64,000 nucleotides of DNA, from contig NZ_CP089985.1 in NCBI RefSeq assembly GCF_021390155.1, positions 1,375,001 to 1,439,000 of the forward strand, in the 5' to 3' direction. The translations under genes were made by a program, and so were the position numbers. This DNA is from Pseudomonas sp. HN11. Lineage in GTDB: Bacteria > Pseudomonadota > Gammaproteobacteria > Pseudomonadales > Pseudomonadaceae. The notes under the pieces are model-generated. The model was not told the origin of the DNA. It saw only the letters and a program-made list of their open reading frames with translations, and made no database searches. Positions 34,111 to 43,536 of the stretch are shown here, piece after piece (position 1 is the first letter of the stretch; the number at the start of each line of letters is the position of its first letter).

Positions 34111-34869
34111 ATGCGTAAGGTTTTACTGCTGGCCCTGTTGGTCAGCCCCGTTGCCCTGGCTCAAAGCGTCAGTGTGGAAACCAACTCGTTGATGCGCCTG
34201 CCCAGCAGCACCAGCGTGTTGCAACTAGAGCGCCTGGACGTAGCGGACTATGGCACCTTGCTGATTCCCGCCACTATCAGCCAGGTCACGGTGGATGAAC
34301 TGCACCTGGGCCGCGACGCCCGCATCGCCATTGTGCCGGGCAACACCGCGCTGCAATTGCAGGTGCGCCATGCGCAGTTGGACCACGGCAGCCAGATCAC
34401 CTCACGCGGGGCTCCTGGCACTCACGAAAAACCGGCCAAGGCTGGCCGCGACCTGACCTTGCGCATCAATTCCCTGGCAGCAGAAGAACTCTCGGTGGAC
34501 GCCCGAGGCGGCGCCGGTGCCCAAGGTTATGCCGGGCTGGATGGCGCCAATGGCGAAGATCCGGGTTGCACCTGGGGCTCGGCCGGTCGCGGCGCCAATG
34601 GGGATAACGGCGGTGACGGTTTGCCCGGCGCGGCGGGCGCGCAGGTGCGGGTAGAGTTGCCGCAGGACTTCCCGGCTGAGCAAATCAAGGTCTGGGTGGA
34701 TGGCGGTGCCGGTGGTCTTGCCGGTACGGCGGGCAAGCCTGGCAAGGGTGGTCAGTCCAAGGGCTGCGTGGTGTACCGCGCCGATGGCGGCGAGAAGGGC
34801 CGCCCAGGGTTGGAAGGGCAGCCGGGGCCGGCTGGGCCTGCGGGCACTGTGACCATTCAGCGGCTTTGA
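34111..34869 (+). CDS. Secreted collagen-like glycine-rich protein
   Basis: A 252-residue exported protein. A signal peptide (MRKVLLLALLVSPVALA) is followed by a beta-rich region (residues 20-130) and two collagen-like Gly-X-Y stretches, about 133-178 and 198-246. Each stretch starts GGAG, has one Cys (153, 219), and ends in a short beta segment (AGAQVRVELP, AGTVTIQRL), so the pair looks like a tandem duplication. No LPXTG or other anchor. I do not recognise a characterised homologue. It lies between the decayed OmpA gene and a REP element, with no operon partner. It may be a fibrous surface or matrix protein (inference). Confidence 0.72.
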   Translation: MRKVLLLALLVSPVALAQSVSVETNSLMRLPSSTSVLQLERLDVADYGTLLIPATISQVTVDELHLGRDARIAIVPGNTALQLQVRHAQLDHGSQITSRGAPGTHEKPAKAGRDLTLRINSLAAEELSVDARGGAGAQGYAGLDGANGEDPGCTWGSAGRGANGDNGGDGLPGAAGAQVRVELPQDFPAEQIKVWVDGGAGGLAGTAGKPGKGGQSKGCVVYRADGGEKGRPGLEGQPGPAGPAGTVTIQRL

Positions 34870-34886
34870 ATCGCCTGGCCTGACGT

Positions 34887-34953
34887 TTTCGCGAGCAAGC
34901 CCGCGCCCACACTTGGAATGCATTTCAAATGTGGGCGCGGGCTTGCTCGCGAA
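34887..34953. repeat. REP palindrome pair D, opposite orientation
   Basis: Arms 34887-34911 (TTCGCGAGCAAGCCCGCGCC) and 34930-34953 (complement) face the other way from copies A-C, with only 18 bases between them. The core carries GCGCGGG in place of GAGCGGG. It sits after the collagen-like gene and may serve as its terminator and as that of the convergent CopD-like gene. Confidence 0.8.
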
Positions 34954-34971
34954 AGCGGTGCCAGGGTCGCT

Positions 34972-35436
34972 TCAGAACATCGGCCGAGCCGACGCAATGG
35001 CTACCACAAGCAGTCCCACGATCAAATTGATCCCCACCAACCGGCGAATCTGCCCCAGCACCGCAGCTCCCGCCGGCCAATCCTCGGCCGCCACTGCGGT
35101 GCGCAGTTCCGGGAATTTCAAAGCCTGGATACGGATAAACAGCGCCGTCATCACCAAGTACAACCCCATCATCACCTGCACATAACGTGGTGCGGTCTCA
35201 AACCCGTTGAAGCGCAATTGCAGCAGGCCAATGCCGCTGATCGGCAAAATCGCCACCGCGACCCACACCCACACGAAAAAACGTTGAAACACATTCGCCC
35301 AAAGCTTGAGCCGGGCAGGGCCCTCAAGTGCCGCCACAGCGGCGGGGCGCAGGATCATCCAGGCGAAAAACATACCGCCGACCCATACCAGGGCGGCCAA
35401 TACATGCAGGGTGTAAGCAAGGCTAAACGCGGTCAT
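34972..35436 (-). CDS. CopD-family membrane protein
   Basis: A 154-residue integral membrane protein with four hydrophobic segments; the first begins LAYTLHVLAALVWVGGMFFAWMIL, with the His and Trp pattern of the CopD/YcnJ copper-resistance membrane family. There is no periplasmic partner gene nearby. A role in copper or heme-related membrane chemistry is possible but unproven. It is convergent with the collagen-like gene across the REP element and divergent from dinG. Confidence 0.8.
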   Translation of the reverse strand: MTAFSLAYTLHVLAALVWVGGMFFAWMILRPAAVAALEGPARLKLWANVFQRFFVWVWVAVAILPISGIGLLQLRFNGFETAPRYVQVMMGLYLVMTALFIRIQALKFPELRTAVAAEDWPAGAAVLGQIRRLVGINLIVGLLVVAIASARPMF

Positions 35437-35535
35437 TGTGGTACTCCGTTCTGCGCGGGATTCATTAGCGGGGTATGATAGCCGCCGATCCGAACCACTG
35501 AAAATTTATCCAGCGTTTTTTGCGCCCGACTATCC

Positions 35536-37680
35536 ATGATCAGCACTGAACTCAAAACCACGATCCAGGGCGCCTACTCGCGTTTTCTCGAAGCCAAGAG
35601 CTTGAAACCGCGCTACGGCCAACGCCTGATGATCGCCGAAGTGGCCAAGGTCCTCGGGGATATCGACACCGACGATGAAGGTCGCCGCGAGGGTGAGCCC
35701 GCGGTCGTGGCCGTCGAGGCCGGCACCGGTACCGGCAAGACCGTGGCCTACAGCCTGGCCGCGATCCCCACCGCCAAGGCCGCCGGCAAGCGCCTGGTGA
35801 TCGCCACCGCCACCGTCGCCCTGCAAGAGCAGATTGTCTACAAAGACTTGCCTGACCTGATGCGCAACAGCGGCCTGAACTTCACCTTCGCCCTGGCGAA
35901 GGGCCGTGGCCGCTACATGTGCCTGTCCAAGCTCGACGTGTTGCTGCAGGAAGGCCACGCGCAGACCGCCACTGCCCAGCTGTTCGAAGAAGAAGGCTTC
36001 AAGATCGAAGTCGATGAGGCCAGCCAGAAGCTCTTCACCAGCATGATCGAGAAGTTGGCCGGCAATAAGTGGGACGGCGACCGCGACAGCTGGCCCACTG
36101 CCCTGGAAGATTCCGACTGGGCGCGCCTGACCACCGACCACAGCCAGTGCACCAACCGTCATTGCCCCAACTTCGGCCAGTGCGCCTTCTACAAGGCCCG
36201 CGAAGGCATGGGCAAGGTCGACGTGATCGTCACCAACCACGATATGGTCCTGGCTGACCTGGCCCTGGGCGGCGGCGCGGTATTGCCGGACCCGCGTGAC
36301 ACCCTCTATGTCTTCGACGAAGGCCATCACCTTCCCGACAAGGCCATCGGCCACTTCGCCCACTACACGCGGCTGCGCTCCACTGCCGACTGGCTGGAAA
36401 CCACTGCGAAGAACCTCACCAAGTTGCTGGCCCAGCACCCACTGCCCGGCGACCTGGGCAAGTTGATCGAACAGGTGCCGGAGCTGGCGCGGGAGATCAA
36501 GACCCAGCAGCAATTCATGTTCAGCGCCTGTGAGCAGGTGGCGGATTTCAAACCCGGCGAAGACGTCGAGGGCCGTGAGCGGCCGCGTCACCGGTTTGTC
36601 GGCGGGTTGATCCCCGAACACATGCGCGAAATGGGCATCGAGCTGAAGAAGGGTTTCTCACGCCTGACCGACTTGTTCACCCGCCTCACCGACCTGCTTA
36701 AAGAAGGCATGGACGGCGAGGTCAACATTGGCATCGCCAGTAACCAGGCCGAGGAATGGTACCCGCTATTCGGCAGCCTGCTGTCCCGTTCCCAGGGCAA
36801 CTGGGAGTTGTGGACCGCCTTCACCGTCGAAGACCCGGAAGACAACCCGCCGATGGCGCGCTGGCTGACGCTGTCGGAAAGCGGCGCGCTGTTCGACATC
36901 GAGGTCAACGCCAGCCCGATCCTCGCCGCCGAAATGCTGCGCCGCAACTTGTGGAACGTAGCCTACGGCTGCCTGGTGACCTCGGCCACGCTGACTGCGT
37001 TGGGCACGTTCGACCGCTTCCGCATGCGTGCCGGCCTGCCCAAAAAAGCTGTCACCGCCGTGGTGCCGAGCCCGTTCCATCACGCCGACGCTGGCGTGCT
37101 GCGGGTGCCGGACCTCAAGGCCGACCCACGCGACGCGGCAGCCCACACCGCTGCGATCATCCGCGACCTGCCGGAACTGGTAGAGGGTTCACGCGGTACG
37201 CTGGTGCTGTTCTCGTCGCGCAAACAGATGCAGGACGTGTTCGACGGCCTCGACCGTGACTGGCGCAAGCAGGTGTTTATCCAGGGCAACCTGTCCAAGC
37301 AGGAAACCCTGAACAAGCACAAGGCGCGGGTGGATGGTGGTGATTCCAGCGTGCTGTTCGGCTTGGCGAGCTTTGCCGAAGGCGTGGACTTGCCGGGTGC
37401 CTATTGTGAACACGTGGTGATCGCCAAGATTCCGTTCTCGGTGCCGGATGATCCGGTTGAAGCGGCCTTGGCCGAATGGATTGAAGCGCGTGGCGGTAAC
37501 CCGTTCATGGAAATCTCGGTGCCGGATGCTTCCCTGAAGCTGGTCCAGGCCTGCGGGCGCTTGCTGCGTACTGAAGAGGACCGGGGCACCATCACCTTGC
37601 TCGACCGCCGATTGGTCACCCAGCGCTATGGCAAGGCTATCCTTAATGCCTTGCCGCCGTTCAGGCGCGAAATTTCTTAA
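35536..37680 (+). CDS. dinG: ATP-dependent 5'-3' DNA helicase DinG
   Basis: A 714-residue XPD-like iron-sulfur helicase that unwinds R-loops, D-loops and forked DNA. Walker A EAGTGTGKT is at about residues 61-69; the iron-sulfur Cys are C129, C205, C210 and C216 (CTNRHCPNFGQC); DEGH box at about 261-264; the final motif is QACGRLLRTEEDRG. Its start follows a short 99-base gap after the CopD-like gene (divergent). LexA control is usual in E. coli; no clear LexA box was seen here. Confidence 0.95.
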   Translation: MISTELKTTIQGAYSRFLEAKSLKPRYGQRLMIAEVAKVLGDIDTDDEGRREGEPAVVAVEAGTGTGKTVAYSLAAIPTAKAAGKRLVIATATVALQEQIVYKDLPDLMRNSGLNFTFALAKGRGRYMCLSKLDVLLQEGHAQTATAQLFEEEGFKIEVDEASQKLFTSMIEKLAGNKWDGDRDSWPTALEDSDWARLTTDHSQCTNRHCPNFGQCAFYKAREGMGKVDVIVTNHDMVLADLALGGGAVLPDPRDTLYVFDEGHHLPDKAIGHFAHYTRLRSTADWLETTAKNLTKLLAQHPLPGDLGKLIEQVPELAREIKTQQQFMFSACEQVADFKPGEDVEGRERPRHRFVGGLIPEHMREMGIELKKGFSRLTDLFTRLTDLLKEGMDGEVNIGIASNQAEEWYPLFGSLLSRSQGNWELWTAFTVEDPEDNPPMARWLTLSESGALFDIEVNASPILAAEMLRRNLWNVAYGCLVTSATLTALGTFDRFRMRAGLPKKAVTAVVPSPFHHADAGVLRVPDLKADPRDAAAHTAAIIRDLPELVEGSRGTLVLFSSRKQMQDVFDGLDRDWRKQVFIQGNLSKQETLNKHKARVDGGDSSVLFGLASFAEGVDLPGAYCEHVVIAKIPFSVPDDPVEAALAEWIEARGGNPFMEISVPDASLKLVQACGRLLRTEEDRGTITLLDRRLVTQRYGKAILNALPPFRREIS

Positions 37681-37769
37681 GCCACCGTGGGCGGATTCGC
37701 CCACTTCGTGGTCTATCTCACTGTATTTCATCAGGCCATTAATCGGCCGTCTGGGAGAACCTTGCTCGT

Positions 37770-40067
37770 ATGATTCGCACGCTGCCCGCTCTTTTTGCCC
37801 TGCTGTTCACCGCGCCCTTGTTGGCCGCGCCTGCGGGGCAACAGACCTTGTTTAACTTCGTCCGGCCTGCCGATGTGGTCAAGGTGGCGACCCGGGACGC
37901 CAGCCTGCCGCAATACAATGCCGAACAAACGCCTGAGGGCGAGGTGCTGCGCCGCATTACCTTCAACCCAGCCGCTGAACCTAGCCTGGTGCTCAGCCCG
38001 CAAACCGGTGCCTGGGACTGGTCGCAGTCGGGCGCCATGAGCCTGCGCATCCAGAGTGCAATGGACTGGGCGCTGACGCTCTATGTCAAGGTGCAGAGCA
38101 GCGATGGCCGCACGCTGGTCAGTCGTATCGACCTGCCGGCCGGCCCGGCGCAGACCTTGTTAATTCCGTTGCAAGCCAATTCTCCACTGAGCCAAGGCAT
38201 GAAAGCCGGCCCGCCGATGCCGATCACCGTGGACGGGCAACGCGTATTGCTCGCCAGCAGTGCGGGCGAGATCGACCGCAGCCAAGTGGTCTCGGTGACC
38301 TTGTCGATGATCAAACCCAACGCCGCCCAAAGCATCCTGCTCGAGCGCTTCGGCGTACAAGACAACGCGCCTGTGTTGAAGGCAGCCTACAGCGAGTTGG
38401 TGGATGCCTATGGTCAATCCACCCGTGCGCGCTGGCCGGAAAAAGTCAGCAGTGACGAGCAACTCAAAGCTGCTGCAGCCAAGGAACAACAGCAACTTCA
38501 GGGTTGGCTGGCCACCCGCGACAAGTCCGCCCTGGATCAATACGGTGGCTGGAGCAAAGGCCCTACGTTCGACGCCAGCGGGTTTTTCCGCACCGAAAAG
38601 CGCGACGGGCGCTGGTATTTGGTGACGCCGCAAGGGCATCCGTTTTACTCCCTGGGCGTCAATACCGTCGCCCCGGATAACAGTCAGACCTACGTGGCCG
38701 GCCGTGAATGGATGTTTGGAGCATTGCCTAAAGGCGGTGAACCCTTCGACAAGTACTACGGCAGCGGCGACAACCGCACCGGCAACGGCGCAGGTGAAGG
38801 GCGCAGTTTTGGCGCCGGGCGTTGGTATGACTTTTACGGCGCCAACTTGCAACGCACCTATGGCGGTGACGGTTTTGACCAGAAACGCTGGGTGACCCAC
38901 ACCCTCGATCGCCTGCAAGCCTGGGGGTTCAATACCGTCGGCAACTGGAGTGACGAGGATTTGGCCACGGCTGATCGCGTGCCCTACACCTTGCCGTTGT
39001 CCATCGTCGGCGACTACACCAGCATCAGCACCGGCTCTGACTGGTGGGGCGGCATGCCCGACCCCTTTGATCCGCGCTTCGCCATGGCCACCGAGCGCGC
39101 CGTGGCGATTGCCGCCCGCGATCACCGTGACGACCCGTGGCTGGTCGGTTTCTTTGCCGACAACGAGTTGGCCTGGGCCGGCCCTGGTGATGATCCTAAA
39201 TCCCGCTACGCCTTGGCTTACGGCACGTTGCGCATGACTACCGATGTGCCGGCCAAACGCGCATTTCTCAAGCAACTGCGCGACAAATATCGTAATGAAG
39301 AGGGCCTGTCGAAAGCCTGGGGCATTGAATTGAAGGGCTGGGAGTTGATGGAAGACCCAGGGTTCGAACCGCCGATGCCCAACCCCGAGCACCCGGAAAT
39401 CGAAGCGGACTTCAAGTATTTCCAGAAGACCTTCGCCGATGCTTACTTCAAGACCATTTCCGACTCGTTGAAATGGCATGCGCCCAATCAATTGCTGCTG
39501 GGCGGTCGTTTTGCGGTAAGCACGCCGGAAGCCGTGGCGTCCTGCGCCCAATATTGCGATGTGCTGAGCTTCAACATGTACACCCTCAAGCCGCAGGACG
39601 GTTATGACTTTGCCGCCCTGCGTGCGTTGGACAAGCCTGTGTTGATCACCGAATTCAACTTTGGCTCGGCCGATCGTGGTCCGTTCTGGGGGGGCGTGAC
39701 GCAGTTGGCCCGGGAGGAAGATCGCGGCGCGGCCTATGGCAACTTCCTGAAGCAGGCCATGGCCGAACCGTCGATTGTCGGCGTGCATTGGTTCCAGTAC
39801 CTGGACCAGCCGGTAACCGGGCGTTTGCTGGACGGTGAGAACGGCCACTTCGGCTTGGTGGGCATCACCGACGTACCGTTCCAGGGTTTTGTCGAGAGCG
39901 TACGCAAAAGCAACCTGGCGGCACTCGATCAACTGGGCAAGGAAGCGCAAAAGGCCAAGGCGGCGGGCGCCGTCCGTGAAAGCGAGGGTGGCCGGGCCGG
40001 GCACGAAGGCAAAGGCCCGGGGCAGGGCGTCGGACATGCGGGCGGGCACTCTGGGAATGGTCATTGA
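37770..40067 (+). CDS. Secreted GH50-like glycoside hydrolase (agarase/beta-galactosidase type)
   Basis: A 765-residue exported enzyme. A signal peptide (MIRTLPALFALLFTAPLLAA) leads into a beta-sandwich domain (about 25-240), then a TIM barrel starting near residue 275 with GRWYLVTPQGHPFYSLGVNTV, a GH50-type motif. Likely catalytic Glu are E466 (FFADNELAW) and E628 (ITEFNFGS), spaced as in clan GH-A. The last 30 residues are rich in Gly and His (GGRAGHEGKGPGQGVGHAGGH), an odd tail. GH50 enzymes cleave agarose-type galactans; here the substrate is unknown. dinG precedes and an esterase gene follows. Confidence 0.8.
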   Translation: MIRTLPALFALLFTAPLLAAPAGQQTLFNFVRPADVVKVATRDASLPQYNAEQTPEGEVLRRITFNPAAEPSLVLSPQTGAWDWSQSGAMSLRIQSAMDWALTLYVKVQSSDGRTLVSRIDLPAGPAQTLLIPLQANSPLSQGMKAGPPMPITVDGQRVLLASSAGEIDRSQVVSVTLSMIKPNAAQSILLERFGVQDNAPVLKAAYSELVDAYGQSTRARWPEKVSSDEQLKAAAAKEQQQLQGWLATRDKSALDQYGGWSKGPTFDASGFFRTEKRDGRWYLVTPQGHPFYSLGVNTVAPDNSQTYVAGREWMFGALPKGGEPFDKYYGSGDNRTGNGAGEGRSFGAGRWYDFYGANLQRTYGGDGFDQKRWVTHTLDRLQAWGFNTVGNWSDEDLATADRVPYTLPLSIVGDYTSISTGSDWWGGMPDPFDPRFAMATERAVAIAARDHRDDPWLVGFFADNELAWAGPGDDPKSRYALAYGTLRMTTDVPAKRAFLKQLRDKYRNEEGLSKAWGIELKGWELMEDPGFEPPMPNPEHPEIEADFKYFQKTFADAYFKTISDSLKWHAPNQLLLGGRFAVSTPEAVASCAQYCDVLSFNMYTLKPQDGYDFAALRALDKPVLITEFNFGSADRGPFWGGVTQLAREEDRGAAYGNFLKQAMAEPSIVGVHWFQYLDQPVTGRLLDGENGHFGLVGITDVPFQGFVESVRKSNLAALDQLGKEAQKAKAAGAVRESEGGRAGHEGKGPGQGVGHAGGHSGNGH

Positions 40068-40149
40068 TTGAGTGCTGACGGGTTCACAAAACCCACAAGG
40101 GCTGGAACAATGTCGGCCACTTTTTGCTGTGTTGTCCGAGGGTGCTCAG

Positions 40150-41295
40150 GTGCAGATTCAGGGTCATTACGAACTCCAGTTCGAAGCGGTACGTGAAGCG
40201 TTTGCCGCGTTGTTTGATGACCCGCAGGAGCGTGGTGCCGGGCTCTGCATCCAGATCGCTGGCGAAACCGTCGTCGACCTGTGGGCCGGCACCGCCGACA
40301 AGGACGGCACCGAAGCCTGGCACAGCGATACCATCGTTAACCTGTTCTCCTGCACCAAGACCTTCACTGCCGTGACGGCCCTGCAATTGGTGGCTGAAGG
40401 CAAGTTGCAACTGGACGCCCCCGTTGCCAATTACTGGCCGGAATTTGCGGCGGCGGGGAAAGAAAATATTACCCTGCGTCAGTTGCTCTGCCACCAGGCC
40501 GGTCTGCCTGCGATCCGCGAAATGCTGCCGACCGAGGCGCTGTACGACTGGCAACTGATGGTCGACACTTTGGCCGCCGAAGCCCCGTGGTGGACGCCCG
40601 GCCAAGGCCATGGCTACGAGGCGATTACCTACGGTTGGTTGGTGGGCGAGTTGCTGCGTCGCGCCGATGGGCGCGGACCCGGAGAGTCAATCGTGGCGCG
40701 GGTTGCACGGCCACTGGAGCTGGACTTTCATGTAGGCCTGGCGGATGAAGAATTTTATCGCGTCGCACATATAGCGCGTAGCAAAGGCAATATGGGTGAT
40801 GAAGCCGCACAACGGTTACTTCAAGTAATGATGCGTGAACCCACGGCCATGACGACACGTGCATTTGCCAATCCACCGTCGATTCTGACCAGCACTAATA
40901 AACCTGAATGGCGCCGCATGCAGCAGCCGGCGGCAAATGGTCACGGTAATGCGCGCAGCCTGGCGGGTTTTTATAGCGGATTGTTGGACGGTAGTTTGCT
41001 GGAAGCCGACATGCTCGAACAATTGACCCGCGAACACAGTATCGGGCCGGATAAAACGTTATTGACACAAACCCGTTTTGGCCTGGGTTGCATGCTGGAT
41101 CAACCGCAGTTGCCCAATGCCACCTTCGGCCTGGGCCCACGTGCGTTCGGGCATCCCGGTGCAGGTGGCTCGGTGGGATTTGCCGATCCTGAGCATGATG
41201 TAGCATTTGGTTTTGTGACCAATACATTGGGCCCTTACGTACTTATGGACCCGCGGGCACAGAAGTTGGTCAGAATATTGGCCGGTTGTCTGTAA
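40150..41295 (+). CDS. Serine hydrolase/esterase of the beta-lactamase (class C) fold
   Basis: A 381-residue protein of the EstB/beta-lactamase family. The catalytic Ser-x-x-Lys lies in FSCTKTF; a YGWLVGEL motif carries the Tyr; GAGGSVGFAD gives the C-terminal GxG-like motif. I place the start at GTG 40150 (VQIQGHYELQF), since the upstream frame to 40072 has no family similarity. No signal peptide, so it is probably cytoplasmic. Such enzymes hydrolyse esters of short acyl chains. The physiological substrate is unknown. Confidence 0.85.
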   Translation: MQIQGHYELQFEAVREAFAALFDDPQERGAGLCIQIAGETVVDLWAGTADKDGTEAWHSDTIVNLFSCTKTFTAVTALQLVAEGKLQLDAPVANYWPEFAAAGKENITLRQLLCHQAGLPAIREMLPTEALYDWQLMVDTLAAEAPWWTPGQGHGYEAITYGWLVGELLRRADGRGPGESIVARVARPLELDFHVGLADEEFYRVAHIARSKGNMGDEAAQRLLQVMMREPTAMTTRAFANPPSILTSTNKPEWRRMQQPAANGHGNARSLAGFYSGLLDGSLLEADMLEQLTREHSIGPDKTLLTQTRFGLGCMLDQPQLPNATFGLGPRAFGHPGAGGSVGFADPEHDVAFGFVTNTLGPYVLMDPRAQKLVRILAGCL

Positions 41296-41434
41296 ACCCC
41301 TTGCTGTTTCACATTTTTTTGTTACAAAGGCAATTATAAGAAGATGTTGTAGGAAAAGTTTTAACTTTGCTCTGCAAGCATCTGTTTAACGGATCATTCA
41401 GATCCCTGATTTTTTCTCATTTTGTGGATATCTC

Positions 41435-42592
41435 ATGTTATCGAACAAGTCCTTGGCACTGGCGCTATGTCTCACTATTACCGGTTGCGCACAAACTCCA
41501 CAAAATGATGCCGAGGGCGGGCATTGGTGGTCATTTGGTTCTGACAAGGCCGCGACCAAGGATGCTGTGACCCAAACCGATGCCAAGCCGGAGGCTAAAC
41601 CGGACGCCAAGCCCGCTGCCGGCGCCAAGCCTGCCGCTCTGGAAGCCGCTGCTGCCGCACCAGCCCCAGCCCCAGCCCCAGCCGCCAAGGCTGACACCGG
41701 TTCCAGCTGGTGGCCGTTTTCTTCCAAGAGCGCTGACGAAAAGGCCGCAGATGCCAAGGCCGACCTGAAAGCGGACCTGAAGGCGGCGGAGCCTGCCCCG
41801 ACAGTCGCCAAGACCGACACCGAAACCCACTGGTGGTGGCCGTTCGAGAGCAAGCCCAAGCCACTGGCCAAGGTCGACGTGACCAACGTGCCGATGCCTG
41901 ACCCGAAGATCACCCAGGCCTGGTTGGACGACTATGAGCCACGCCTGCGTGCGGCCATCAAGGACAGCAACCTGCAACTGGAGCGTCGCGACAACGTGCT
42001 CGTCGTGATTGCGCCGGTTGACGGTTCATACAACCCGAAACGTCCGGCCATGCTGCTGCCGGTCACTCTGGGCCCGTTCACCCGCGTCGCCAAGGCCGTT
42101 GAAGCCGATCCGAAGACCGCCGTACTGGTACTGGGTCACGTCGACGCAACTGGCACCGCCCCAGCCAGCCAGGCGCTGACCAAGGAACGTGCGCAATCCA
42201 TTGCTTCGATCTTCAGCCTCAGTGGCCTGAAGCAAGACCGCCTGATGCTGCGTGGTATGGGCGACCTGATGCCACGTGCCGCCAACGACAGCAACCAGGG
42301 CCGTGCCCTGAACCGTCGCATGGAGATCATGTTCACCCAGCGCACCACCATGCTGGCGCTTTTGAGCAAGTACCAGTCGGGCAAAACCCCGCCTGTGGCT
42401 GAGATGGTTGCGGTACAGAACGTTCCCGCTCCGGCCCCGGCCGCCAAAGCTGCGGCCAAGAAAGCGCCCGCCGCGAAAAAAGCTGCCGCCAAGCCAGCCG
42501 CTAAAAAAGCCCCGGCCAAGCCTGCTGCGAAGAAGCCGGCACCAGCCAAGGCGAAGGCCGCTGCACCGGCAAACGACCAGGCGAAAAACTGA
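41435..42592 (+). CDS. OmpA-family lipoprotein with WW-F repeats and a Lys/Ala/Pro tail
   Basis: A 385-residue protein. A lipoprotein signal ends TGC (MLSNKSLALALCLTITGC). Between residues about 28 and 130 the motif WW-x-F occurs three times (HWWSFGSD, SWWPFSSK, HWWWPFES), linked by Ala/Lys/Asp/Pro repeats. A C-terminal OmpA peptidoglycan-binding domain follows (VLGHVDATGTAPASQALTKERAQSI ... NQGRALNRRMEI), then a tail of repeated KKAPAAKKA/PAKPAAKK, like AlgP or histone-H1-like proteins. Homologues are seen upstream of pdxH in P. aeruginosa (PA1048), though the repeat parts may vary. Probable cell-envelope role. Confidence 0.85.
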   Translation: MLSNKSLALALCLTITGCAQTPQNDAEGGHWWSFGSDKAATKDAVTQTDAKPEAKPDAKPAAGAKPAALEAAAAAPAPAPAPAAKADTGSSWWPFSSKSADEKAADAKADLKADLKAAEPAPTVAKTDTETHWWWPFESKPKPLAKVDVTNVPMPDPKITQAWLDDYEPRLRAAIKDSNLQLERRDNVLVVIAPVDGSYNPKRPAMLLPVTLGPFTRVAKAVEADPKTAVLVLGHVDATGTAPASQALTKERAQSIASIFSLSGLKQDRLMLRGMGDLMPRAANDSNQGRALNRRMEIMFTQRTTMLALLSKYQSGKTPPVAEMVAVQNVPAPAPAAKAAAKKAPAAKKAAAKPAAKKAPAKPAAKKPAPAKAKAAAPANDQAKN

Positions 42593-42619
42593 TCTGCTGA
42601 ACCAGAAGGATAAAGCCGC

Positions 42620-43267
42620 ATGACCCAGGCACTGGCCGATATGCGCCGTGATTACACACGGGAGGGTTTGAGCGAGGCCCAGGCCCCGAGCGAGCCGTTT
42701 GCCTTGTTCCACCAGTGGTTTGCGGATGCGGTGAAAACCGAGCAGCCACCAGTGGAAGCCAATGCCATGACCCTGGCTACGGTCGACCAGGAGGGTCGCC
42801 CTCACTGTCGCATCCTGTTGCTCAAGGGCCTGGATGCGCAGGGCTTTACCTTCTTCACCAATTATCAGAGTGCCAAGGGCCAACAGCTCGCAGCGCGGCC
42901 GTTTGCGGCCATGACGTTTTTCTGGCCGACCCTGGAGCGCCAGGTGCGCATCGAAGGGCGAGTGGTGAAAGTCTCGCCTGAGGAGTCGGACGCTTATTAT
43001 CAGGTCCGCCCATTGGGCAGTCGTCTGGGCGCCTGGGCGTCTCCGCAGAGCCAGGTCATTCGTGATCGCGAGGAACTGCAGGAGCTACTCAAGGCCACCG
43101 AGCAGCGTTTCAGCGATACCCAACCCGACTGTCCGGAACACTGGGGTGGCTATCGTTTGCTGCCCGAGCGCATCGAGTTCTGGCAAGGTCGTGCCAGCCG
43201 CCTGCACGATCGTCTGAACTACCGTCTGCAAGGGGCCGAGTGGACCCGCGAACGCCTGGCGCCCTGA
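42620..43267 (+). CDS. pdxH: Pyridoxamine/pyridoxine 5'-phosphate oxidase
   Basis: PdxH oxidises PNP and PMP to pyridoxal 5'-phosphate with FMN and O2. The 215-residue product has [33 protein letters not shown], the FMN-binding strand pattern, followed by RQVRIEGRV, and ends with the family signature W.G..L.P..IEFWQGR.SRLHDR and RLAP. It follows the OmpA-like gene by 27 bases. A perfect hairpin lies 44 bases after its stop. Confidence 0.96.
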   Translation: MTQALADMRRDYTREGLSEAQAPSEPFALFHQWFADAVKTEQPPVEANAMTLATVDQEGRPHCRILLLKGLDAQGFTFFTNYQSAKGQQLAARPFAAMTFFWPTLERQVRIEGRVVKVSPEESDAYYQVRPLGSRLGAWASPQSQVIRDREELQELLKATEQRFSDTQPDCPEHWGGYRLLPERIEFWQGRASRLHDRLNYRLQGAEWTRERLAP

Positions 43268-43310
43268 GCTACACCTTTCGTCACTTCCCTTGAATGCAGC
43301 CCGTCATTGT

Positions 43311-43333
43311 GAAGTCTCTATTCCAGAGACTTC
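43311..43333 (+). terminator. Perfect hairpin after pdxH
   Basis: GAAGTCTCT (43311-43319) pairs perfectly with AGAGACTTC (43325-43333) around an ATTCC loop. The T content afterwards is modest (GCACGTTTACTG), so it may be a weak terminator or a processing or stability element rather than a strong stop. Confidence 0.45.
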
Positions 43334-43536
43334 GCACGTTTACTGCCGCGCCGAGTTCTCGGGGACCATTGCGACTACAATCAAAGTACTCCTTGAAGGT
43401 TGAACTACCGTTCGTCGAGTTTTCTGGTGTGGGCAGTCTGTACTAAGGCTGAATGAAAGCAATTTTCTGCGGTGCTTGCCGTGACAGGCGGCAAGCTGCA
43501 GCGTTTAATGACCACCTGTCCTTTGGAGTTGATGCT

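Noticed and set aside
38160..40064. 634-codon open frame antisense to the GH50-like gene
   Set aside because: No signal peptide or domain; the plus-strand enzyme has a signal peptide and catalytic motifs.
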